Made by a program: the position numbers and the translations under genes. Under the pieces are notes generated by a model. The model was not told where the DNA came from. It saw only the letters and a program-made list of their open reading frames with translations, and searched no databases. DNA of 64,000 bases, taken from the NCBI GenBank assembly GCA_922989275.2, contig OV277856.1, positions 87,005,038 through 87,069,037 of the forward strand. The letters run 5' to 3'. This document shows, piece by piece, positions 32,941 to 42,986 of the stretch; within the stretch, counting starts at the first letter, position 1, and the number at the start of each line of letters is the position of its first letter. This stretch comes from Gari tellinella. Lineage: Eukaryota; Mollusca; Bivalvia; Cardiida; Psammobiidae.

Positions 32941-33236
32941 CACAACACTTACTATTTTTCTTATTGCTGACTGTTTCGTCCACTACTGTGGACATCCTCA
33001 AAGCTACTGGCGACGTGACGACTTCTCACTCGCGGCGTTGAACATCGGGACTCTCCGCCAATCTTCCGTAGATTGGCGAAAAGAGGGTCGTAGATCCCGG
33101 AAAGGAATGTCCCCTGGTCCCTGTTCATTACCGCCCCCTGTGTCCTGATGTGTTTTGCCTCCTTTGTCTTTCTCATTCTCCAGTCACTTTCCCTTTCTAC
33201 TATACTTGCCTCCCCTCTGTTTGCAGTGGGCAAGAT
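32941..33236 (-). pseudogene. Penelope-like endonuclease C-terminal fragment
   Basis: The minus-strand frame reads ERESDWRMRKTKEAKHIR, then GAVMNRDQGTFLSGIYDPLF and later SSFEDVHSSGRNSQQ. The pattern of (R)E-x-W, K-x-x-KEA-x-x-IR, MNRD-x-G is the C-terminal half of the GIY-YIG domain that follows reverse transcriptase in Penelope-like elements. The N-terminal half with GIY and YIG, and the reverse transcriptase, are absent. It is cut at 33237 by M1-type sequence. Confidence 0.6.
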
Positions 33237-33291
33237 GGTTTTAATATAAACGCGCTTATGGTGAAATTATTCTGTCTTCTCCACTGTTATG
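33237..33291 (+). repeat. M1 right-end fragment
   Basis: ATATAAACGCGCTTATGG and CTGTCTTCTCCACTGTTA are the M1 right end. It marks the break of the Penelope-like fragment. Confidence 0.5.
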
Positions 33292-33363
33292 AAGTCATTT
33301 AGCTACAATAGGGACAATTAATTGCACTACCCAGGTATAAGTTCACACTTATTTGCAACTGTC

Positions 33364-33609
33364 TTAAAACATTGAACGCTGAATAAATATCGTATCAATA
33401 TCGTCGTCTGCTTAAATATTTGACCTACGCCGTTGAAGGTTTACACTTTTCTTCTGTTTTTTATTTATAAGATTGCGAAATTTAAGTGTTTTAACTTAAG
33501 TAACAAACAATTTAGGTCCTGAGCATACGCCGCGTTACGTGGCGTCTGATGTGGTTCGAAAATGTTTGTATACGTTAGTATGAAAGAGCCTTGCAGCGAA
33601 AGGAGTAAG
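33364..33609 (-). mobile_element. T1 element
   Basis: TCGTCGTCTGCTTAAATATT, AACAAACAATTTAGGTCCTG, AGCATACGCCGCG-TTACGT-GGCGTCTGATG and GCAGCGAAAGGAGTAA are the T1 parts in reverse order. Terminal TTAA is worn on one side. Confidence 0.6.
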
Positions 33610-33679
33610 TCACACATTCTTAGATTGTTTCTTGATTTACAGGAGGTAATTGAATTCCTTTCAAAGGAAAGTAGAATGT

Positions 33680-33870
33680 ATGATAGATCTGTTTTTCCAG
33701 ACAAAATTCCTTACTTGATTTATATGCATGATGCAAGCATTCCGTGATAAGAAAACGCTTGTCATCTTAAACAGACACAGCGATTAATCGACTGAGTGTA
33801 AACATTCTGTAAAATGATATTACTGACTTATCACTTCGTGCTGACCGTTTATTTGGCGCTGCCTAACGTA
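33680..33870 (+). repeat. Dispersed repeat Q1, copy 4
   Basis: TATATGCATGATGCAAGCAT, TCCGTGATAAGAAAACGC and TCGTGCTGACCGTTTATTTG match Q1. Confidence 0.55.
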
Positions 33871-33900
33871 ACGCTATGAACAGTTAAAATGGAAAGTTTC

Positions 33901-34022
33901 TTAACCCCTTCATTGCCAAGTGATTTAACACGGATATTTACAAAAAAGATTTGGTCCAGATTAAACGACCAGTAGCTTGGCGTCTGGTCTAGAGTGAAGC
34001 TGTTTGATATGCGTGTTGCCAA
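33901..34022 (+). repeat. T1 element, left part and core
   Basis: TTAACCCCTTCATTGCC is an intact left end. The core keeps GATTTGGTCCAGATTAAACG and CTTGGCGTCTGGTCTAGAG. It breaks off after GTTTGATATGCGTG. Confidence 0.6.
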
Positions 34023-34028
34023 TCAAAC

Positions 34029-34065
34029 GCTTTACCCCTTCATCACAAAACGTTATCGTCTACGT
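34029..34065 (-). repeat. T1 right-end fragment
   Basis: CTTTACCCCTTCATCAC and GTTATCGTCTACG fit the T1 right end in reverse, immediately beside the previous truncated copy. Confidence 0.35.
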
Positions 34066-34340
34066 TAACCATTTCTACGCCATAGAATTGTCTCCTTTAT
34101 TCTGTGACCTGTTCTATTATTTCAACGTTGGCTTTAAGGCAAACTTAAAATGTCGGACATGTATTAAAGTCGTCAGAACGTTTTCTAAAAATGTGTTTTC
34201 CGTTTGGTTTAATTGGGCTTTAGAAAGATTGCTGTGTTAGTGAATAAAGATTTCACACAACGTATGAAATGACAATGTTCTATGGTACACATTGCATATG
34301 TAGTCAAACTAACATGCTTAATTAATCGACCTTCTTTACG

Positions 34341-34587
34341 TTAGAATATAACCTACATTTTTAACCAATCAAACTGCCTTTTGCACCCCTTTAAGTACGG
34401 CACTTAATCATTAAGAATTGTGTTGTTTTTTGACGTCGCGTGGTGTCTTCACGCGATATAGATAGCTCCGCCTCGTAGAAACTAGTTGTAAACACTGCCA
34501 TATTTGGCGATCTCACAACCAGAATAAGCGAGGTTTGTGTACTAGAAACTTTGGAATGGGCCAATCAAAATATAGGTTATATTCTAA
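34341..34587. mobile_element. Short element with inverted ends TTAGAATATAACCT
   Basis: TTAGAATATAACCTACATTT at 34341 and AAATATAGGTTATATTCTAA ending 34587 are inverted, with a further inverted pair AACCAATCAAA / CCAATCAAAATA nearby. The inside holds a small hairpin, TCGCGTGGTGTCTTCACGCGA. Superfamily unknown. Confidence 0.5.
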
Positions 34588-34700
34588 GTTAGTGAGAACA
34601 TATTAAGTGAAATCGTAATGGCTAAGAAGGGTCACTCTCGCTGACGCTTCTCTTTGACCTTCTTAACCATTAAGATTTCACTCTATAATATGTTCTAACT
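34588..34700. repeat. Hairpin adjoining the previous element
   Basis: GAACATATTAAGTGAAATCG and TAATGGCTAAGAAGG pair with CCTTCTTAACCATTAAGATT and TCACTCTATAATATGTTC around ACTCTCGCTGACGC. It shares its first bases with the right edge of the 34341-34587 element. Confidence 0.65.
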
Positions 34701-35083
34701 ATAACTTGTATTGCTAAAGACAAATCGTATAAGTAAGGCATGTGTTAAGAGGTCTTTACCAAGAGGCATTTATACCGCCGATTACAGATTACTTTTAAAT
34801 GCTTGATAATGTAATGTAGAATTCCTCCTGTAAGAGTTTATTACTTTGCCCCATGCCCTTTATGAAACTATATACCTTTATTAATAACTGCAAAGTTGTT
34901 ACTTTTTTGTGAGTGTCCGCCAAGTACTCAGATTTAATTGGTGATATTTCTGAGAAATTAGATTAATAGAACGGTAAAGCACCTGTTAAATATATGGATT
35001 GTTGGACGCCCGGATTGAATTACAATTTTAAACATTAAACAGTAGAGAAGAAATACGAATAAAAAGCAACCGCGTTGCAATAA

Positions 35084-35219
35084 TTATATAGCTCATATTA
35101 TAAATATTCGTATTGTTAGGAGTTTAATATATAGATATTAGTTGGATAAGGATTATATAGTTCATAGTATAAATGATCGTATTGGCTGGAAGTTTTATAT
35201 ATGGATATAAGTTGGATAA
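35084..35219. repeat. Tandem duplication, 68-bp unit x 2
   Basis: The unit runs from ATTATATAGCTCATA to GTTGGATAAG and is followed by a second copy with about ten differences. AT-rich; no function is visible. Confidence 0.7.
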
Positions 35220-35325
35220 GCGTTATAAATATTTTACATGGAGTTTGCTCTGTGGCGTTTTCTGGATATTGGGGCTCTCCAAGATAGTCAACATTGCCGG
35301 GTTATGCCATAACTAGGAGCATATG

Positions 35326-35390
35326 TCAGTCGATTTGGATCACGATCAGACGCCGAAGAACTTGATGTATGACCATGATATATTGTTTTG
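35326..35390 (+). repeat. T1 core, isolated
   Basis: GATTTGGATCACGATCAGAC, GCCGAAGAACTTG and TGACCATGATATATTG are a worn palindrome without T1 ends. Confidence 0.4.
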
Positions 35391-35697
35391 GGAAAGTGTT
35401 TGAGATAAAGTACAAGTGGCACCTAATGTGTAAGCGCCTTGTTTTCTTTAACACTGTTTCCAGTTACAAAAACACTAAAATGTATTTCTTGTTTTAAAAG
35501 ACCATTGTTTACTGACTAATGTTAGCGCTCTAGTAAATATATAAGTTACCTAACTATTTTAAATATTATTTATCTTGGGTCTTTATCAAACACTGTGCTG
35601 TAACTTTCACAAGGAACGTCACAACGGAGAGTTTGGTCGGTTCACACGGATTTTAGTATTGCAATTATATCGGGAGATACTTACTTATTATTTAATG

Positions 35698-35953
35698 AAA
35701 AAAAACCCCGTTATACTAGTACTTTCCAGTTGAAACGAAACTAAAATAAACGCAAACGTATACAATATATCGGAAAAAATAACGGTCTTTCGAAACATTC
35801 CGACAAATGTTATTCTTTCTGAGTGGCAAATTTGGAGCCTGATCAGATACAAGGTTTCCAGATTCTGAGCTGGCTTCAAACTATTTGTAATCGACATACT
35901 GCTTTTTCGAATAAACACGTTTGTTGAAAAAGAGTAGTGTCTTCTCCACAGTA
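35698..35953 (+). mobile_element. M1 element
   Basis: AATAAACGCAAACG lies near the left end and GTCTTCTCCACAGTA closes the right. The core is GGAGCCTGATCAGATAC and TCTGAGCTGGCTTC. Confidence 0.55.
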
Positions 35954-36316
35954 CTTTGCCATCATATAGCCTAATAATTTGTCTCTTTGGATCACAGGTT
36001 TCCGCTTGAGAAACCAGATTCATCGCTTTAAGAACCAGATTCACGTTTCACACTGAATATATTGTCTCGAGCACAAAAAAGATTGATCTATTGTCTGAAA
36101 AATAAAAGAGGTTTAGCATTACGTGAATTAAGTCTCTAAATTGCTTCCCCGCTGGTCATGGTCGTTTTGTACAGAGCCTACTGTATGCCAGATGTTGTTT
36201 TGAAATTGAAGACAAACGGTTTCTATTGTACGGCACTTGTGTTTTTTAAGCTCTCATTTTGTGTCTATACCACTAAAATAGTTATTGTAAAACACACAAA
36301 GACACAATAGAAACAT

Positions 36317-36532
36317 TAAATAATCTTTCACTGCAAGGATATCGTCTCCTGCAAATGTTTCATCTACTTTATTATATAGTATTAAAGTTTAGGTAGTTTT
36401 TGAAATAGTATGAATTCTGATCAGACATCTGAACAGGACCAAAACAGTTCGAAAATTCCAGCCGACTCGTCTAATCTAGCTCAAAACTATTTACAAAACA
36501 TGTGTAGACCGCTTTGGCAGTGAAGGAGTTAA
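36317..36532 (+). mobile_element. T1 element, decayed
   Basis: TTAAATAATCTTTCACTGC and TTTGGCAGTGAAGGAGTTAA bracket it. The core is rearranged, with two worn palindromic pieces around GATCAGACATCTGA and GACTCGTCTAATCTAGC. Confidence 0.5.
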
Positions 36533-36941
36533 TAAAAAACAAATAGTTTATGTAAACAATCAGAATGACTGATAATAACATGAAAGGGTGGCATGTTTAC
36601 GGTATCGCCAAGTTCAAGTGAAACGGGAAATGATTAATGATTAAAGTGTAAAGTACATATACAAAGTTTAACGTAAACAAGTTTTATTATTTACGGAATT
36701 CATTTGTCAGATTGTCCATGATGCTTTTTAGTCGAAGTGGTTCAATCATAATCACAATTCTGGCGTTGAATGAGGTTAATGAACATTTGTATATGAATGA
36801 CTTACTAACATTTTAGTTGAATGGTTAGTAAATAGTATCATTTTAAATATTTATGTACATGTAATAGCGTTCTCTATTAACCAACGCTAGTTAGGACAAT
36901 AATAATAATTAAAAAGTGAAAATGAAACAAATCAATATTGT

Positions 36942-37151
36942 TTAACTCTTTCTGTAGAGATTACTGATTACATATGCAAACAGTGTAGGCCATAATCAGA
37001 GGGCTCCTATAGGAGCCCCCTAATCAGTGTCTGCACTGTTTGATATATTCATTCGTTTTTGCAACAGTAGACTAGTTCAAAATGCCTGTACTAGAAGAGT
37101 CCAAAATGATAATAAATACCCACAAGAGATATTTAGGGTTGAAAGGGTTAA
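36942..37151 (-). mobile_element. T2 element, rearranged interior
   Basis: TTAACTCTTTCTGTAG and GGTTGAAAGGGTTAA are the ends. The core CAAACAGTGTAGGCCATAAT with GGGCTCCT-AT-AGGAGCCC pairs to CTGCACTGTTTG. Orientation is uncertain because both ends resemble each other. Confidence 0.65.
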
Positions 37152-37200
37152 GCAATTATTCAACAGACATCTCAAGTTCACTATATAATACAAATGACTG

Positions 37201-37267
37201 TTTAATGCAGGATAGCATTAGTACAGAAAGCTAGAAAAGGAGCTATCTTTATTTTTTATCATGCGTT
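37201..37267. repeat. M2 core remnant
   Basis: GTACAGAAAGCTAGAAAAGG and AGCTATCTTTATTTTTTATC resemble a worn M2 hairpin ending GCGTTAAAG. It is cut by the GAA-rich LINE tail. Confidence 0.35.
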
Positions 37268-37400
37268 AAAGAAGAAGAAGAAGAACGTTTATTTGACTTA
37301 AACTATACAGTTTCTCGTCATAATACATACATATTTACAATATAACATATAATACAAGGTCAAATTTGATATGTAGATCTAGATCTACTAACTTTCAGCC
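37264..37400 (-). repeat. LINE 3' end with CTT-repeat tail
   Basis: On the minus strand GACGAGAAACTGTATAG leads to AAGTCAAATAAACG and a (TTC)n tail. An AATAAA signal just before a short microsatellite tail is typical of non-LTR retrotransposon 3' ends. No coding part is attached. Confidence 0.5.
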
Positions 37401-38477
37401 AGAATTATTTTACATGACGTAATTTCGAAAATTTCACGAGGATGGTATCTAAAGCATCGATTCATTTTCTTTAGAATACAATACTAACGTACAGAGAAAG
37501 AGAAAGAGGCAGTCTTTCACACAATTAAGGTCCAAATGAAACAGTAGTTTACTTTACCTTAAGAGATCTCCAAGACGGTTCACTGTGTGGTCGCTCAATA
37601 CATGATTAATTGTACCATGGTGTATTTGAGAAGAACTCCGAATTCTACTTGACGGTAAACAAGTTGTTTTTAACATACTCAATTGTTGCCATCATGCCTA
37701 ATTACAATGAACTGTACTCAACTACTGTATAATCAAATAATTACATAAACACAACCAACGTATTTATTGGAAGAATACATTCAAAGTGGCTAAGTCACTA
37801 AACCCTTTTGACACAAATGCACGTCCTTCATAAATAGTGCAATAAGTGAACAGCAAGAATTGTTAAAAGTAATACGAAGGAGTTAGGCGAGTATGTTAAA
37901 CGTACCGGCAGACCTTTGTTCAAAACAAAAGGAATAACAATCAGTGTATAAACTACAAATGTTAATAAATTATAGCTTTTCATGGAAAGTACATAATACC
38001 CCCGTTTACATGATCCCCTTTTATTAATGCGTCGACCTATTTGCCTGTTTTTTTTTTATTTTTTAAAAAAACAACAACAAGGAATTAAACTAAAACGTTG
38101 CACTTAAACACTTTTCCGTGTAGCTTGTGTTTAGTATAGAAGAAGGATGGTTTGGTAAGTAAGGATGAAAGTAAACTAAAAGCTTTAGGGATCTTGCATC
38201 GTCATTGGGCAAGTTGAAATGGGGGTCCTCGTGTTCAGTGGAGACCTCGGCGATTTATAAGAATTAAAATGATTTAGTACAATGTACACACATTGATGTG
38301 TTTTGATTACTTTAAAAACTAATCAAGAAGTCTCTACAGTATCCAGTTTGTGAATTAGCTTAAGACACAGCCTACATATTACATTCAAGACAAATGATAT
38401 TCAATAGTATATATGTAACACGATTCGAGTTCACGTATATTTAAAAGCAATGCCATTCATAATATAGCAGATTTAAC
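37401..38477. other. No recognisable feature
   Basis: About 1 kb with no gene or family match. A short AGAGAAAGAGAAAGAGG stretch lies near 37494. Confidence 0.45.
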
Positions 38478-38624
38478 TTAACCATTTCTCTCTCAATGAC
38501 GTCGTAAAGCGCATTTGCAAACAGTTTTGATCCTGATCAGACGCCGCGTAAATAGGCAGAAACAGACTAGTCCAAATAGGAAATTGGATTTGTCTTTTCG
38601 AAGGTGTAGGGGTAAATGAATTAA
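38478..38624 (+). mobile_element. Chimeric TTAA element: T1 left half, T2 right half
   Basis: TTAACCATTTCTCTC, then GCAAACAGTTTTGATCCTG and ATCAGACGCCGCGTAA are T1. From about 38551 the sequence changes to GACTAGTCCAAATAGG, GATTTGTCTTTTCGAAGG and GGGGTAAATGAATTAA, the T2 end in reverse. Both outer ends are TTAA, so the product is a hybrid bounded like its parents. Confidence 0.5.
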
Positions 38625-39065
38625 TTCACTTATTTCACCTGCTAAATGCGATTATCCTGGTATTTGTAATAAGTTTTGACACATATTCGAAATGCAGAAA
38701 GCAAGATCGTAACTGTTTGTAACATGTACTGATATTTCACATTAATCAAAGTGCCCCAAATCTGACTAATGAACCGAAACAATTTAATTATGGTACATTG
38801 ATTTAAATAAGGATAAGGCCATGACTGTCTTATTTAAACTAAGCATAGATCATTAGTACATAATAGAAAATAATGCAACATTGTTTTTACTTTTTGTTTG
38901 GCATTTGAATCGTGATGCGTTTCTGAAATGTTATGCACTTTAGTTTTATATCGTCTTACCTGTAAACGTTTTTAATTATCATAAAAGTATGAACGAACAG
39001 TTTAGCTAGAAAACATATTTTCTTGGAAATGGTTAAAATGGAGGTCAAAGGTTAATTATATTTTG

Positions 39066-39310
39066 AGAGGCAATAATGGCGTTTGGCTGGCAAAGGACGT
39101 AATGTTCTGTCTCTGTACGACTATATTGTTTTCCAGGGACGGAATAGGACGAGACAAGAATCAAATTAACAAAGTAAAAGTAAACATTAAAGGGGAGACA
39201 GTGTATATATATTCTAAATGTCAGAATTACCGGCACATTACAATAGATCAGTGAGTATGGAATACTTTTAGAACTCAAGTAAGGTCTTTTACTAGATATT
39301 GAAAGTTCGT
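39066..39310 (+). repeat. Dispersed repeat H1, copy 4
   Basis: AGGCAATAATGGCG, TTGTTTTCCAGGGACGG, TTCTAAATGTCAGAATTACC and GGCACATTACAATAGATCAG match H1. Overlapping frames on both strands are not conserved in other copies. Confidence 0.55.
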
Positions 39311-39394
39311 GAATAAAGAAACACATACACGCATATCTTCTACATATTAACATTTGCTACCAATAATCCTTAATTCTAAATCAAAGTAATAATA

Positions 39395-39784
39395 ATGTGC
39401 TCTATGAAGCACATTTCGAATGCCGAACAACCATTCAGAAAACCGGTGTACAATGGCAAAACAATAGAATTGCAGTTAATGGAAGCAACAAAAGGTAGTA
39501 AAAAGGCCTCTGATTTAGCGTTTACATGTCTTAAGAGATCGAAAGGTTTCATTTTAGTGGTTGGTGTATACAGCTTGTACATAATGTACATTTTGTTTAG
39601 AATACATTTTCTCATTTTTGGTTTTGTTTGTGCTACAAATCTTTTGTTTATTTTGTGTTTTCTTATTTGTGATATGTTTAATCTGTTTCTTGTCTTTTAT
39701 ATGATATACGGAGTGACAATTGTCAGTTCCAAAAGAAAAGAAAACACAAACCCCAACAAACCTTTTTTTGTTGGTGAAGCCTAG
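39395..39784 (+). CDS. Unrecognised open frame, 129 codons
   Basis: The product begins MCSMKHISNAEQPFRK and has a charged first half and a strongly hydrophobic second half (about residues 50-112, FILVVGVYSLYIMYILF and later stretches). The hydrophobicity largely reflects T-rich DNA. I recognise no domain. It starts just after H1 copy 4 and ends beside a decayed LINE. It could be an exon, a transposon remnant or chance; chance is the simplest. Confidence 0.15.
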   Translation: MCSMKHISNAEQPFRKPVYNGKTIELQLMEATKGSKKASDLAFTCLKRSKGFILVVGVYSLYIMYILFRIHFLIFGFVCATNLLFILCFLICDMFNLFLVFYMIYGVTIVSSKRKENTNPNKPFFVGEA

Positions 39785-39849
39785 ACTACTTTTATTGACT
39801 ATAATATATATTTACATAATATACATATACAAAAACAGTAACACTGTAC

Positions 39850-40905
39850 ATGTAATATAATATGATGCAGCTTCTAAAGCTCGTTCAATGCATTTGAAAA
39901 CTTTACATTCCTGAATAAACAAGTGTAAAATATCAATTTGATTTGTCCAGTTATTGCTTAGGAAATATGCAAAATCCAACAAGTGTTAGCATTATAATGA
40001 CATTAAAATATGCTTCATTTTAAATTGTGTAGCCAAATATAACAGTTTGTAGGGTTTTTATGTTTGAGTCTATCCCACATATTTTGAAAATTCTTACGAT
40101 GTACCAGAAGGTTTGAACAGCAGAACAGTTAATGAACACATGTTCATAATCTTCTGTGACATTGAATCTGTTACATGAGTTAGAAGGTATCAATTTCCAA
40201 GCGAATCTTATCGATTTACGGGAAATATGTTGTTGATAACTTTACATCTGTATTGTTTTAGTCTGTTATCAAATATGTTATTTATGAAAGTATATACATG
40301 GTGCCATTTGATGTTTGCAAATTTAATTATCCAGCATCGGTGTGCAATAGGTTTTTGGAATTTGTTGGATAAACTAAGCTGATATATAAATTTATTATTG
40401 CAATCTTTTAAGTTGCGTTTAAAAAACAGTAATTGTAAAGAAGTTTTAACTTTAGTTCTGCGAGCATCTCAGAATTTAGTAATAATTTCCACTTCTTGGG
40501 TATTTATTGTATTAATGTTTTAAATTCTGTAAGCCAATTTCTTTTGTCAATTAATTTATTGAATATACTTGTATGATGTCATTAACAAACATAATTCCGG
40601 AATCTATCCATTTCTTATAAATTTAGCATTTGTTTTTAGATTTGATAAACCTATTTCCCCATAAGATATGTCTTCTAACTTCATCAAATGTTGAAATTTC
40701 CGGTTGTTGTTTGTGTTGAGCAGTGATCCAAGTCTCTAATATGTGTTTATAGATATCAGATAGCTTATTTGTATTTAGACTTTTTATGCTGTCTATATTC
40801 ATATAAAAAATTAAGAAATAATTTGATGAAAATATATAGTGATTGCTTTCCAATTTGCATTTGTATTATCAGTCAAAGCTTTTACCCATTTTAGTTTCAA
40901 AGCAA
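39850..40905 (-). pseudogene. LINE ORF2 C-terminal region, decayed
   Basis: Minus-strand pieces read ALKLKWVKALTD, then NWKAITIYFHQI, later LETW..FDEVRRHILWGNRFI, and finally NSCNRFNVTEDYEHVFINCS..FW. The last is a zf-RVT-like Cys/His motif with one Cys replaced. Frameshifts and stops are many. These belong after the reverse transcriptase domain of L1/Tx1-like non-LTR retrotransposons. The upstream part is at 41980-42145; exact clade is not resolved. Confidence 0.65.
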
Positions 40906-41979
40906 TAATGTGTAACGTGCACCGAGTATATTTAACTTGAACAGACTAAAACACAAAATGGGTATAAGAACATATAACTTTCCTCGGGGCTACCTAGCCT
41001 ATGATTTACAAACAAAAACACCGAAACCCAATATTTGGGTTTGAGGTTTAAAACAGGACAATATATATACAGAGTGTTAATAAAATAAATGAAACAGGCT
41101 ATCTGCCTCTGAATTAATTAATGACAAAACCAATAATTGGTACAAATAACTAAAGAAAACGCTACGTTGCCGGCTTATAAAAAACCTTATTTCAGATATT
41201 TCTTGCTTGAACCTCAAAGTATGGCTCCAAACCATAATTTATGACTTCAGGTCACAAAATCTGACCTGGGGTTGATTTTGTTACCAGAGCCTATCTTTTA
41301 TATCTCAGACTCACTGGCACGGTCTGAGCACCTCCAAACCTGCTTAGGGATTGGTGTACATAGCTCTACTAAACCAAGATCTACTAACTGTTTAGATCTT
41401 TAAAACTCTGAAGTCAGTTTAAAACTAAATATTGGGAAGTGACGACCCGGAGCTAGTTTTTGGTGTTCTTCTGCATTGCAATAATGCCTGAAGGTTCTAA
41501 AACACTTGTCCAAAACCCTCGTTCTCCCACAATATTCACAAGTAATAACTCTTCTAGATGTTAACTGGCCGGCTGGCAGAAACCTTCTGCCAAGATTGTA
41601 GAGCGACAGGGGTTTATATAACCTTGATTTGTACGTGGCGCCGCCTGGTTATGTTTGCCTGGAAATAATAGGAAGCTACTCTAGACAACTTCCGATCGCT
41701 TAACCGTTCTGAAAGCGATCACTGATCAAAACATGATCAATAAACAATATCACTATAAACTCAATGAATAAACAAACACTACATGTATAAGACATACAAG
41801 CTTAGGCTGGGTAATCTTTTCGTTTAGTAACATTCCCAATAATTGATATATCTACCTTTAAAAGAGTCTATTTGAAGCCGATTTCGAAATTCTGCATCTA
41901 ATAATAAATGGCGTAATTAATTCAAGGGAGGTAACGTTTGAAACCTTGGTAAACTATATCTTTGTCACAAATGTATAAA
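40906..41979 (+). mobile_element. Insertion in the LINE, possible solo LTR
   Basis: LINE homology breaks between EMID (41980) and IIALKLKW (40905), where normally only a few residues separate them, so about 1.07 kb was inserted. The insert begins TGTAACGTGCACC near 40911, has a TATA-like TTATATAACC near 41613 and AATAAA near 41734 and 41766, and lacks long frames. This suits a solo LTR, but I could not find a matching target duplication or an exact right end. Confidence 0.4.
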
Positions 41980-42145
41980 TTTGGATCAATCATCTCAATC
42001 CCTCGTTCTAATGTATTTCCTATTAGTGTAGTTCTTTTGATTTTTTCTCTTTTACCATTCCATAAGAAATTATAGAGCATACCAACAAACTTAATATTTT
42101 GTTCTATAAAACATGAGTAGGTTAGACAAAACGTATTCACAGATG
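41980..42145 (-). pseudogene. LINE reverse transcriptase C-terminal fragment
   Basis: IKFVGMLYNFLWNGKREKIK and RTTLIGNTLERGIEMID match the W-NGK..KIKR-x-TLIG..GG-x-x-MID stretch found near the end of the LINE reverse transcriptase region. It belongs with the fragment at 39850-40905. Upstream sequence is truncated at about 42145. Confidence 0.65.
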
Positions 42146-42540
42146 AAACGTGGCTCAGCCATGAAAATATTGGTACGTTCGACTAAAGTTATTTCGAAGT
42201 ATAGGAATTCCACTAACTATCATTAGCTTTATTTGTGCTCCTTGGCTATTCAGGTTTCAACAATCTTTTTTAGATTGCCTGCTTATTTCCAGAAATATAG
42301 GATTAATTTGATTATATCAAGTTTGACAATATATCAACTTGTAAGCAGTTCAGTTTCTTTGAATAGTTTTCGTCCACAATGATATGAAGTTGCATTCCTT
42401 TACATTTGTTTTCTTTTTTTCACAACTGCATGTTTAACATCTACTTGTCTAATATATCACTTGAACAAAATGATAGATTTTTAAAAGGCTTTACAGAATA
42501 CTGTAGACAAAGACCTGTAATTGTGTCTTTGACGCGGATT

Positions 42541-42720
42541 GTGCCCTGTGTTCATTACCGCGAACTCTACAGATCCTCTCGCCGCGATCCTCTCGGCCCA
42601 GGGCGCCCAAAGAAGGAGTGACCAAGATTGAGACAAACGCATGAAATGTTGTGGGTACCCTGAGCCGAGAGGATCGCGGCGAGTGGTTTTGTAGAGTTCG
42701 TGCTAGTGTACACAGGGCTG
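42541..42720. repeat. Inverted repeat, 60-bp arms
   Basis: CGAACTCTACAGATCCTCTC and GCCGCGATCCTCTCGGC are inverted at GCCGAGAGGATCGCGGC and GTAGAGTTCG, with CCCTGTGT / ACACAGGG outside. The spacer is about 50 bp. The right edge continues into GGTCTTGACCTACACTG, seen also at 9866-9907. Confidence 0.75.
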
Positions 42721-42776
42721 GTCTTGACCTACACTGATTGACCTCACCAGCTTATCCACTATATTCTTTCCTAATG

Positions 42777-42986
42777 TACAGTAAAACCTCGCTATTACGA
42801 CCACTAAAACGAAGGCTAATTGATTGTTTAATAGACAGGTGACAGCTTAAAGCAAGGTGACAGTGAAACAGAAAGCTCCTACAGGAGCTTTCTGTTTCAC
42901 TGTCACCTTGTTTTAAGCGGTCACCTACCGTAAACACCCTAATAATTAACATAATTTAGTGGTCGTAATAGCGAGGTTTTACTGTA
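42777..42986. mobile_element. M2 MITE, intact
   Basis: TA-flanked CAGTAAAACCTCGCTATT ends and a nearly perfect core, AAGCAAGGTGACAGTGAAAC..AAAGCTCC-TACA-GGAGCTTT, make this the cleanest M2 copy. Confidence 0.85.
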
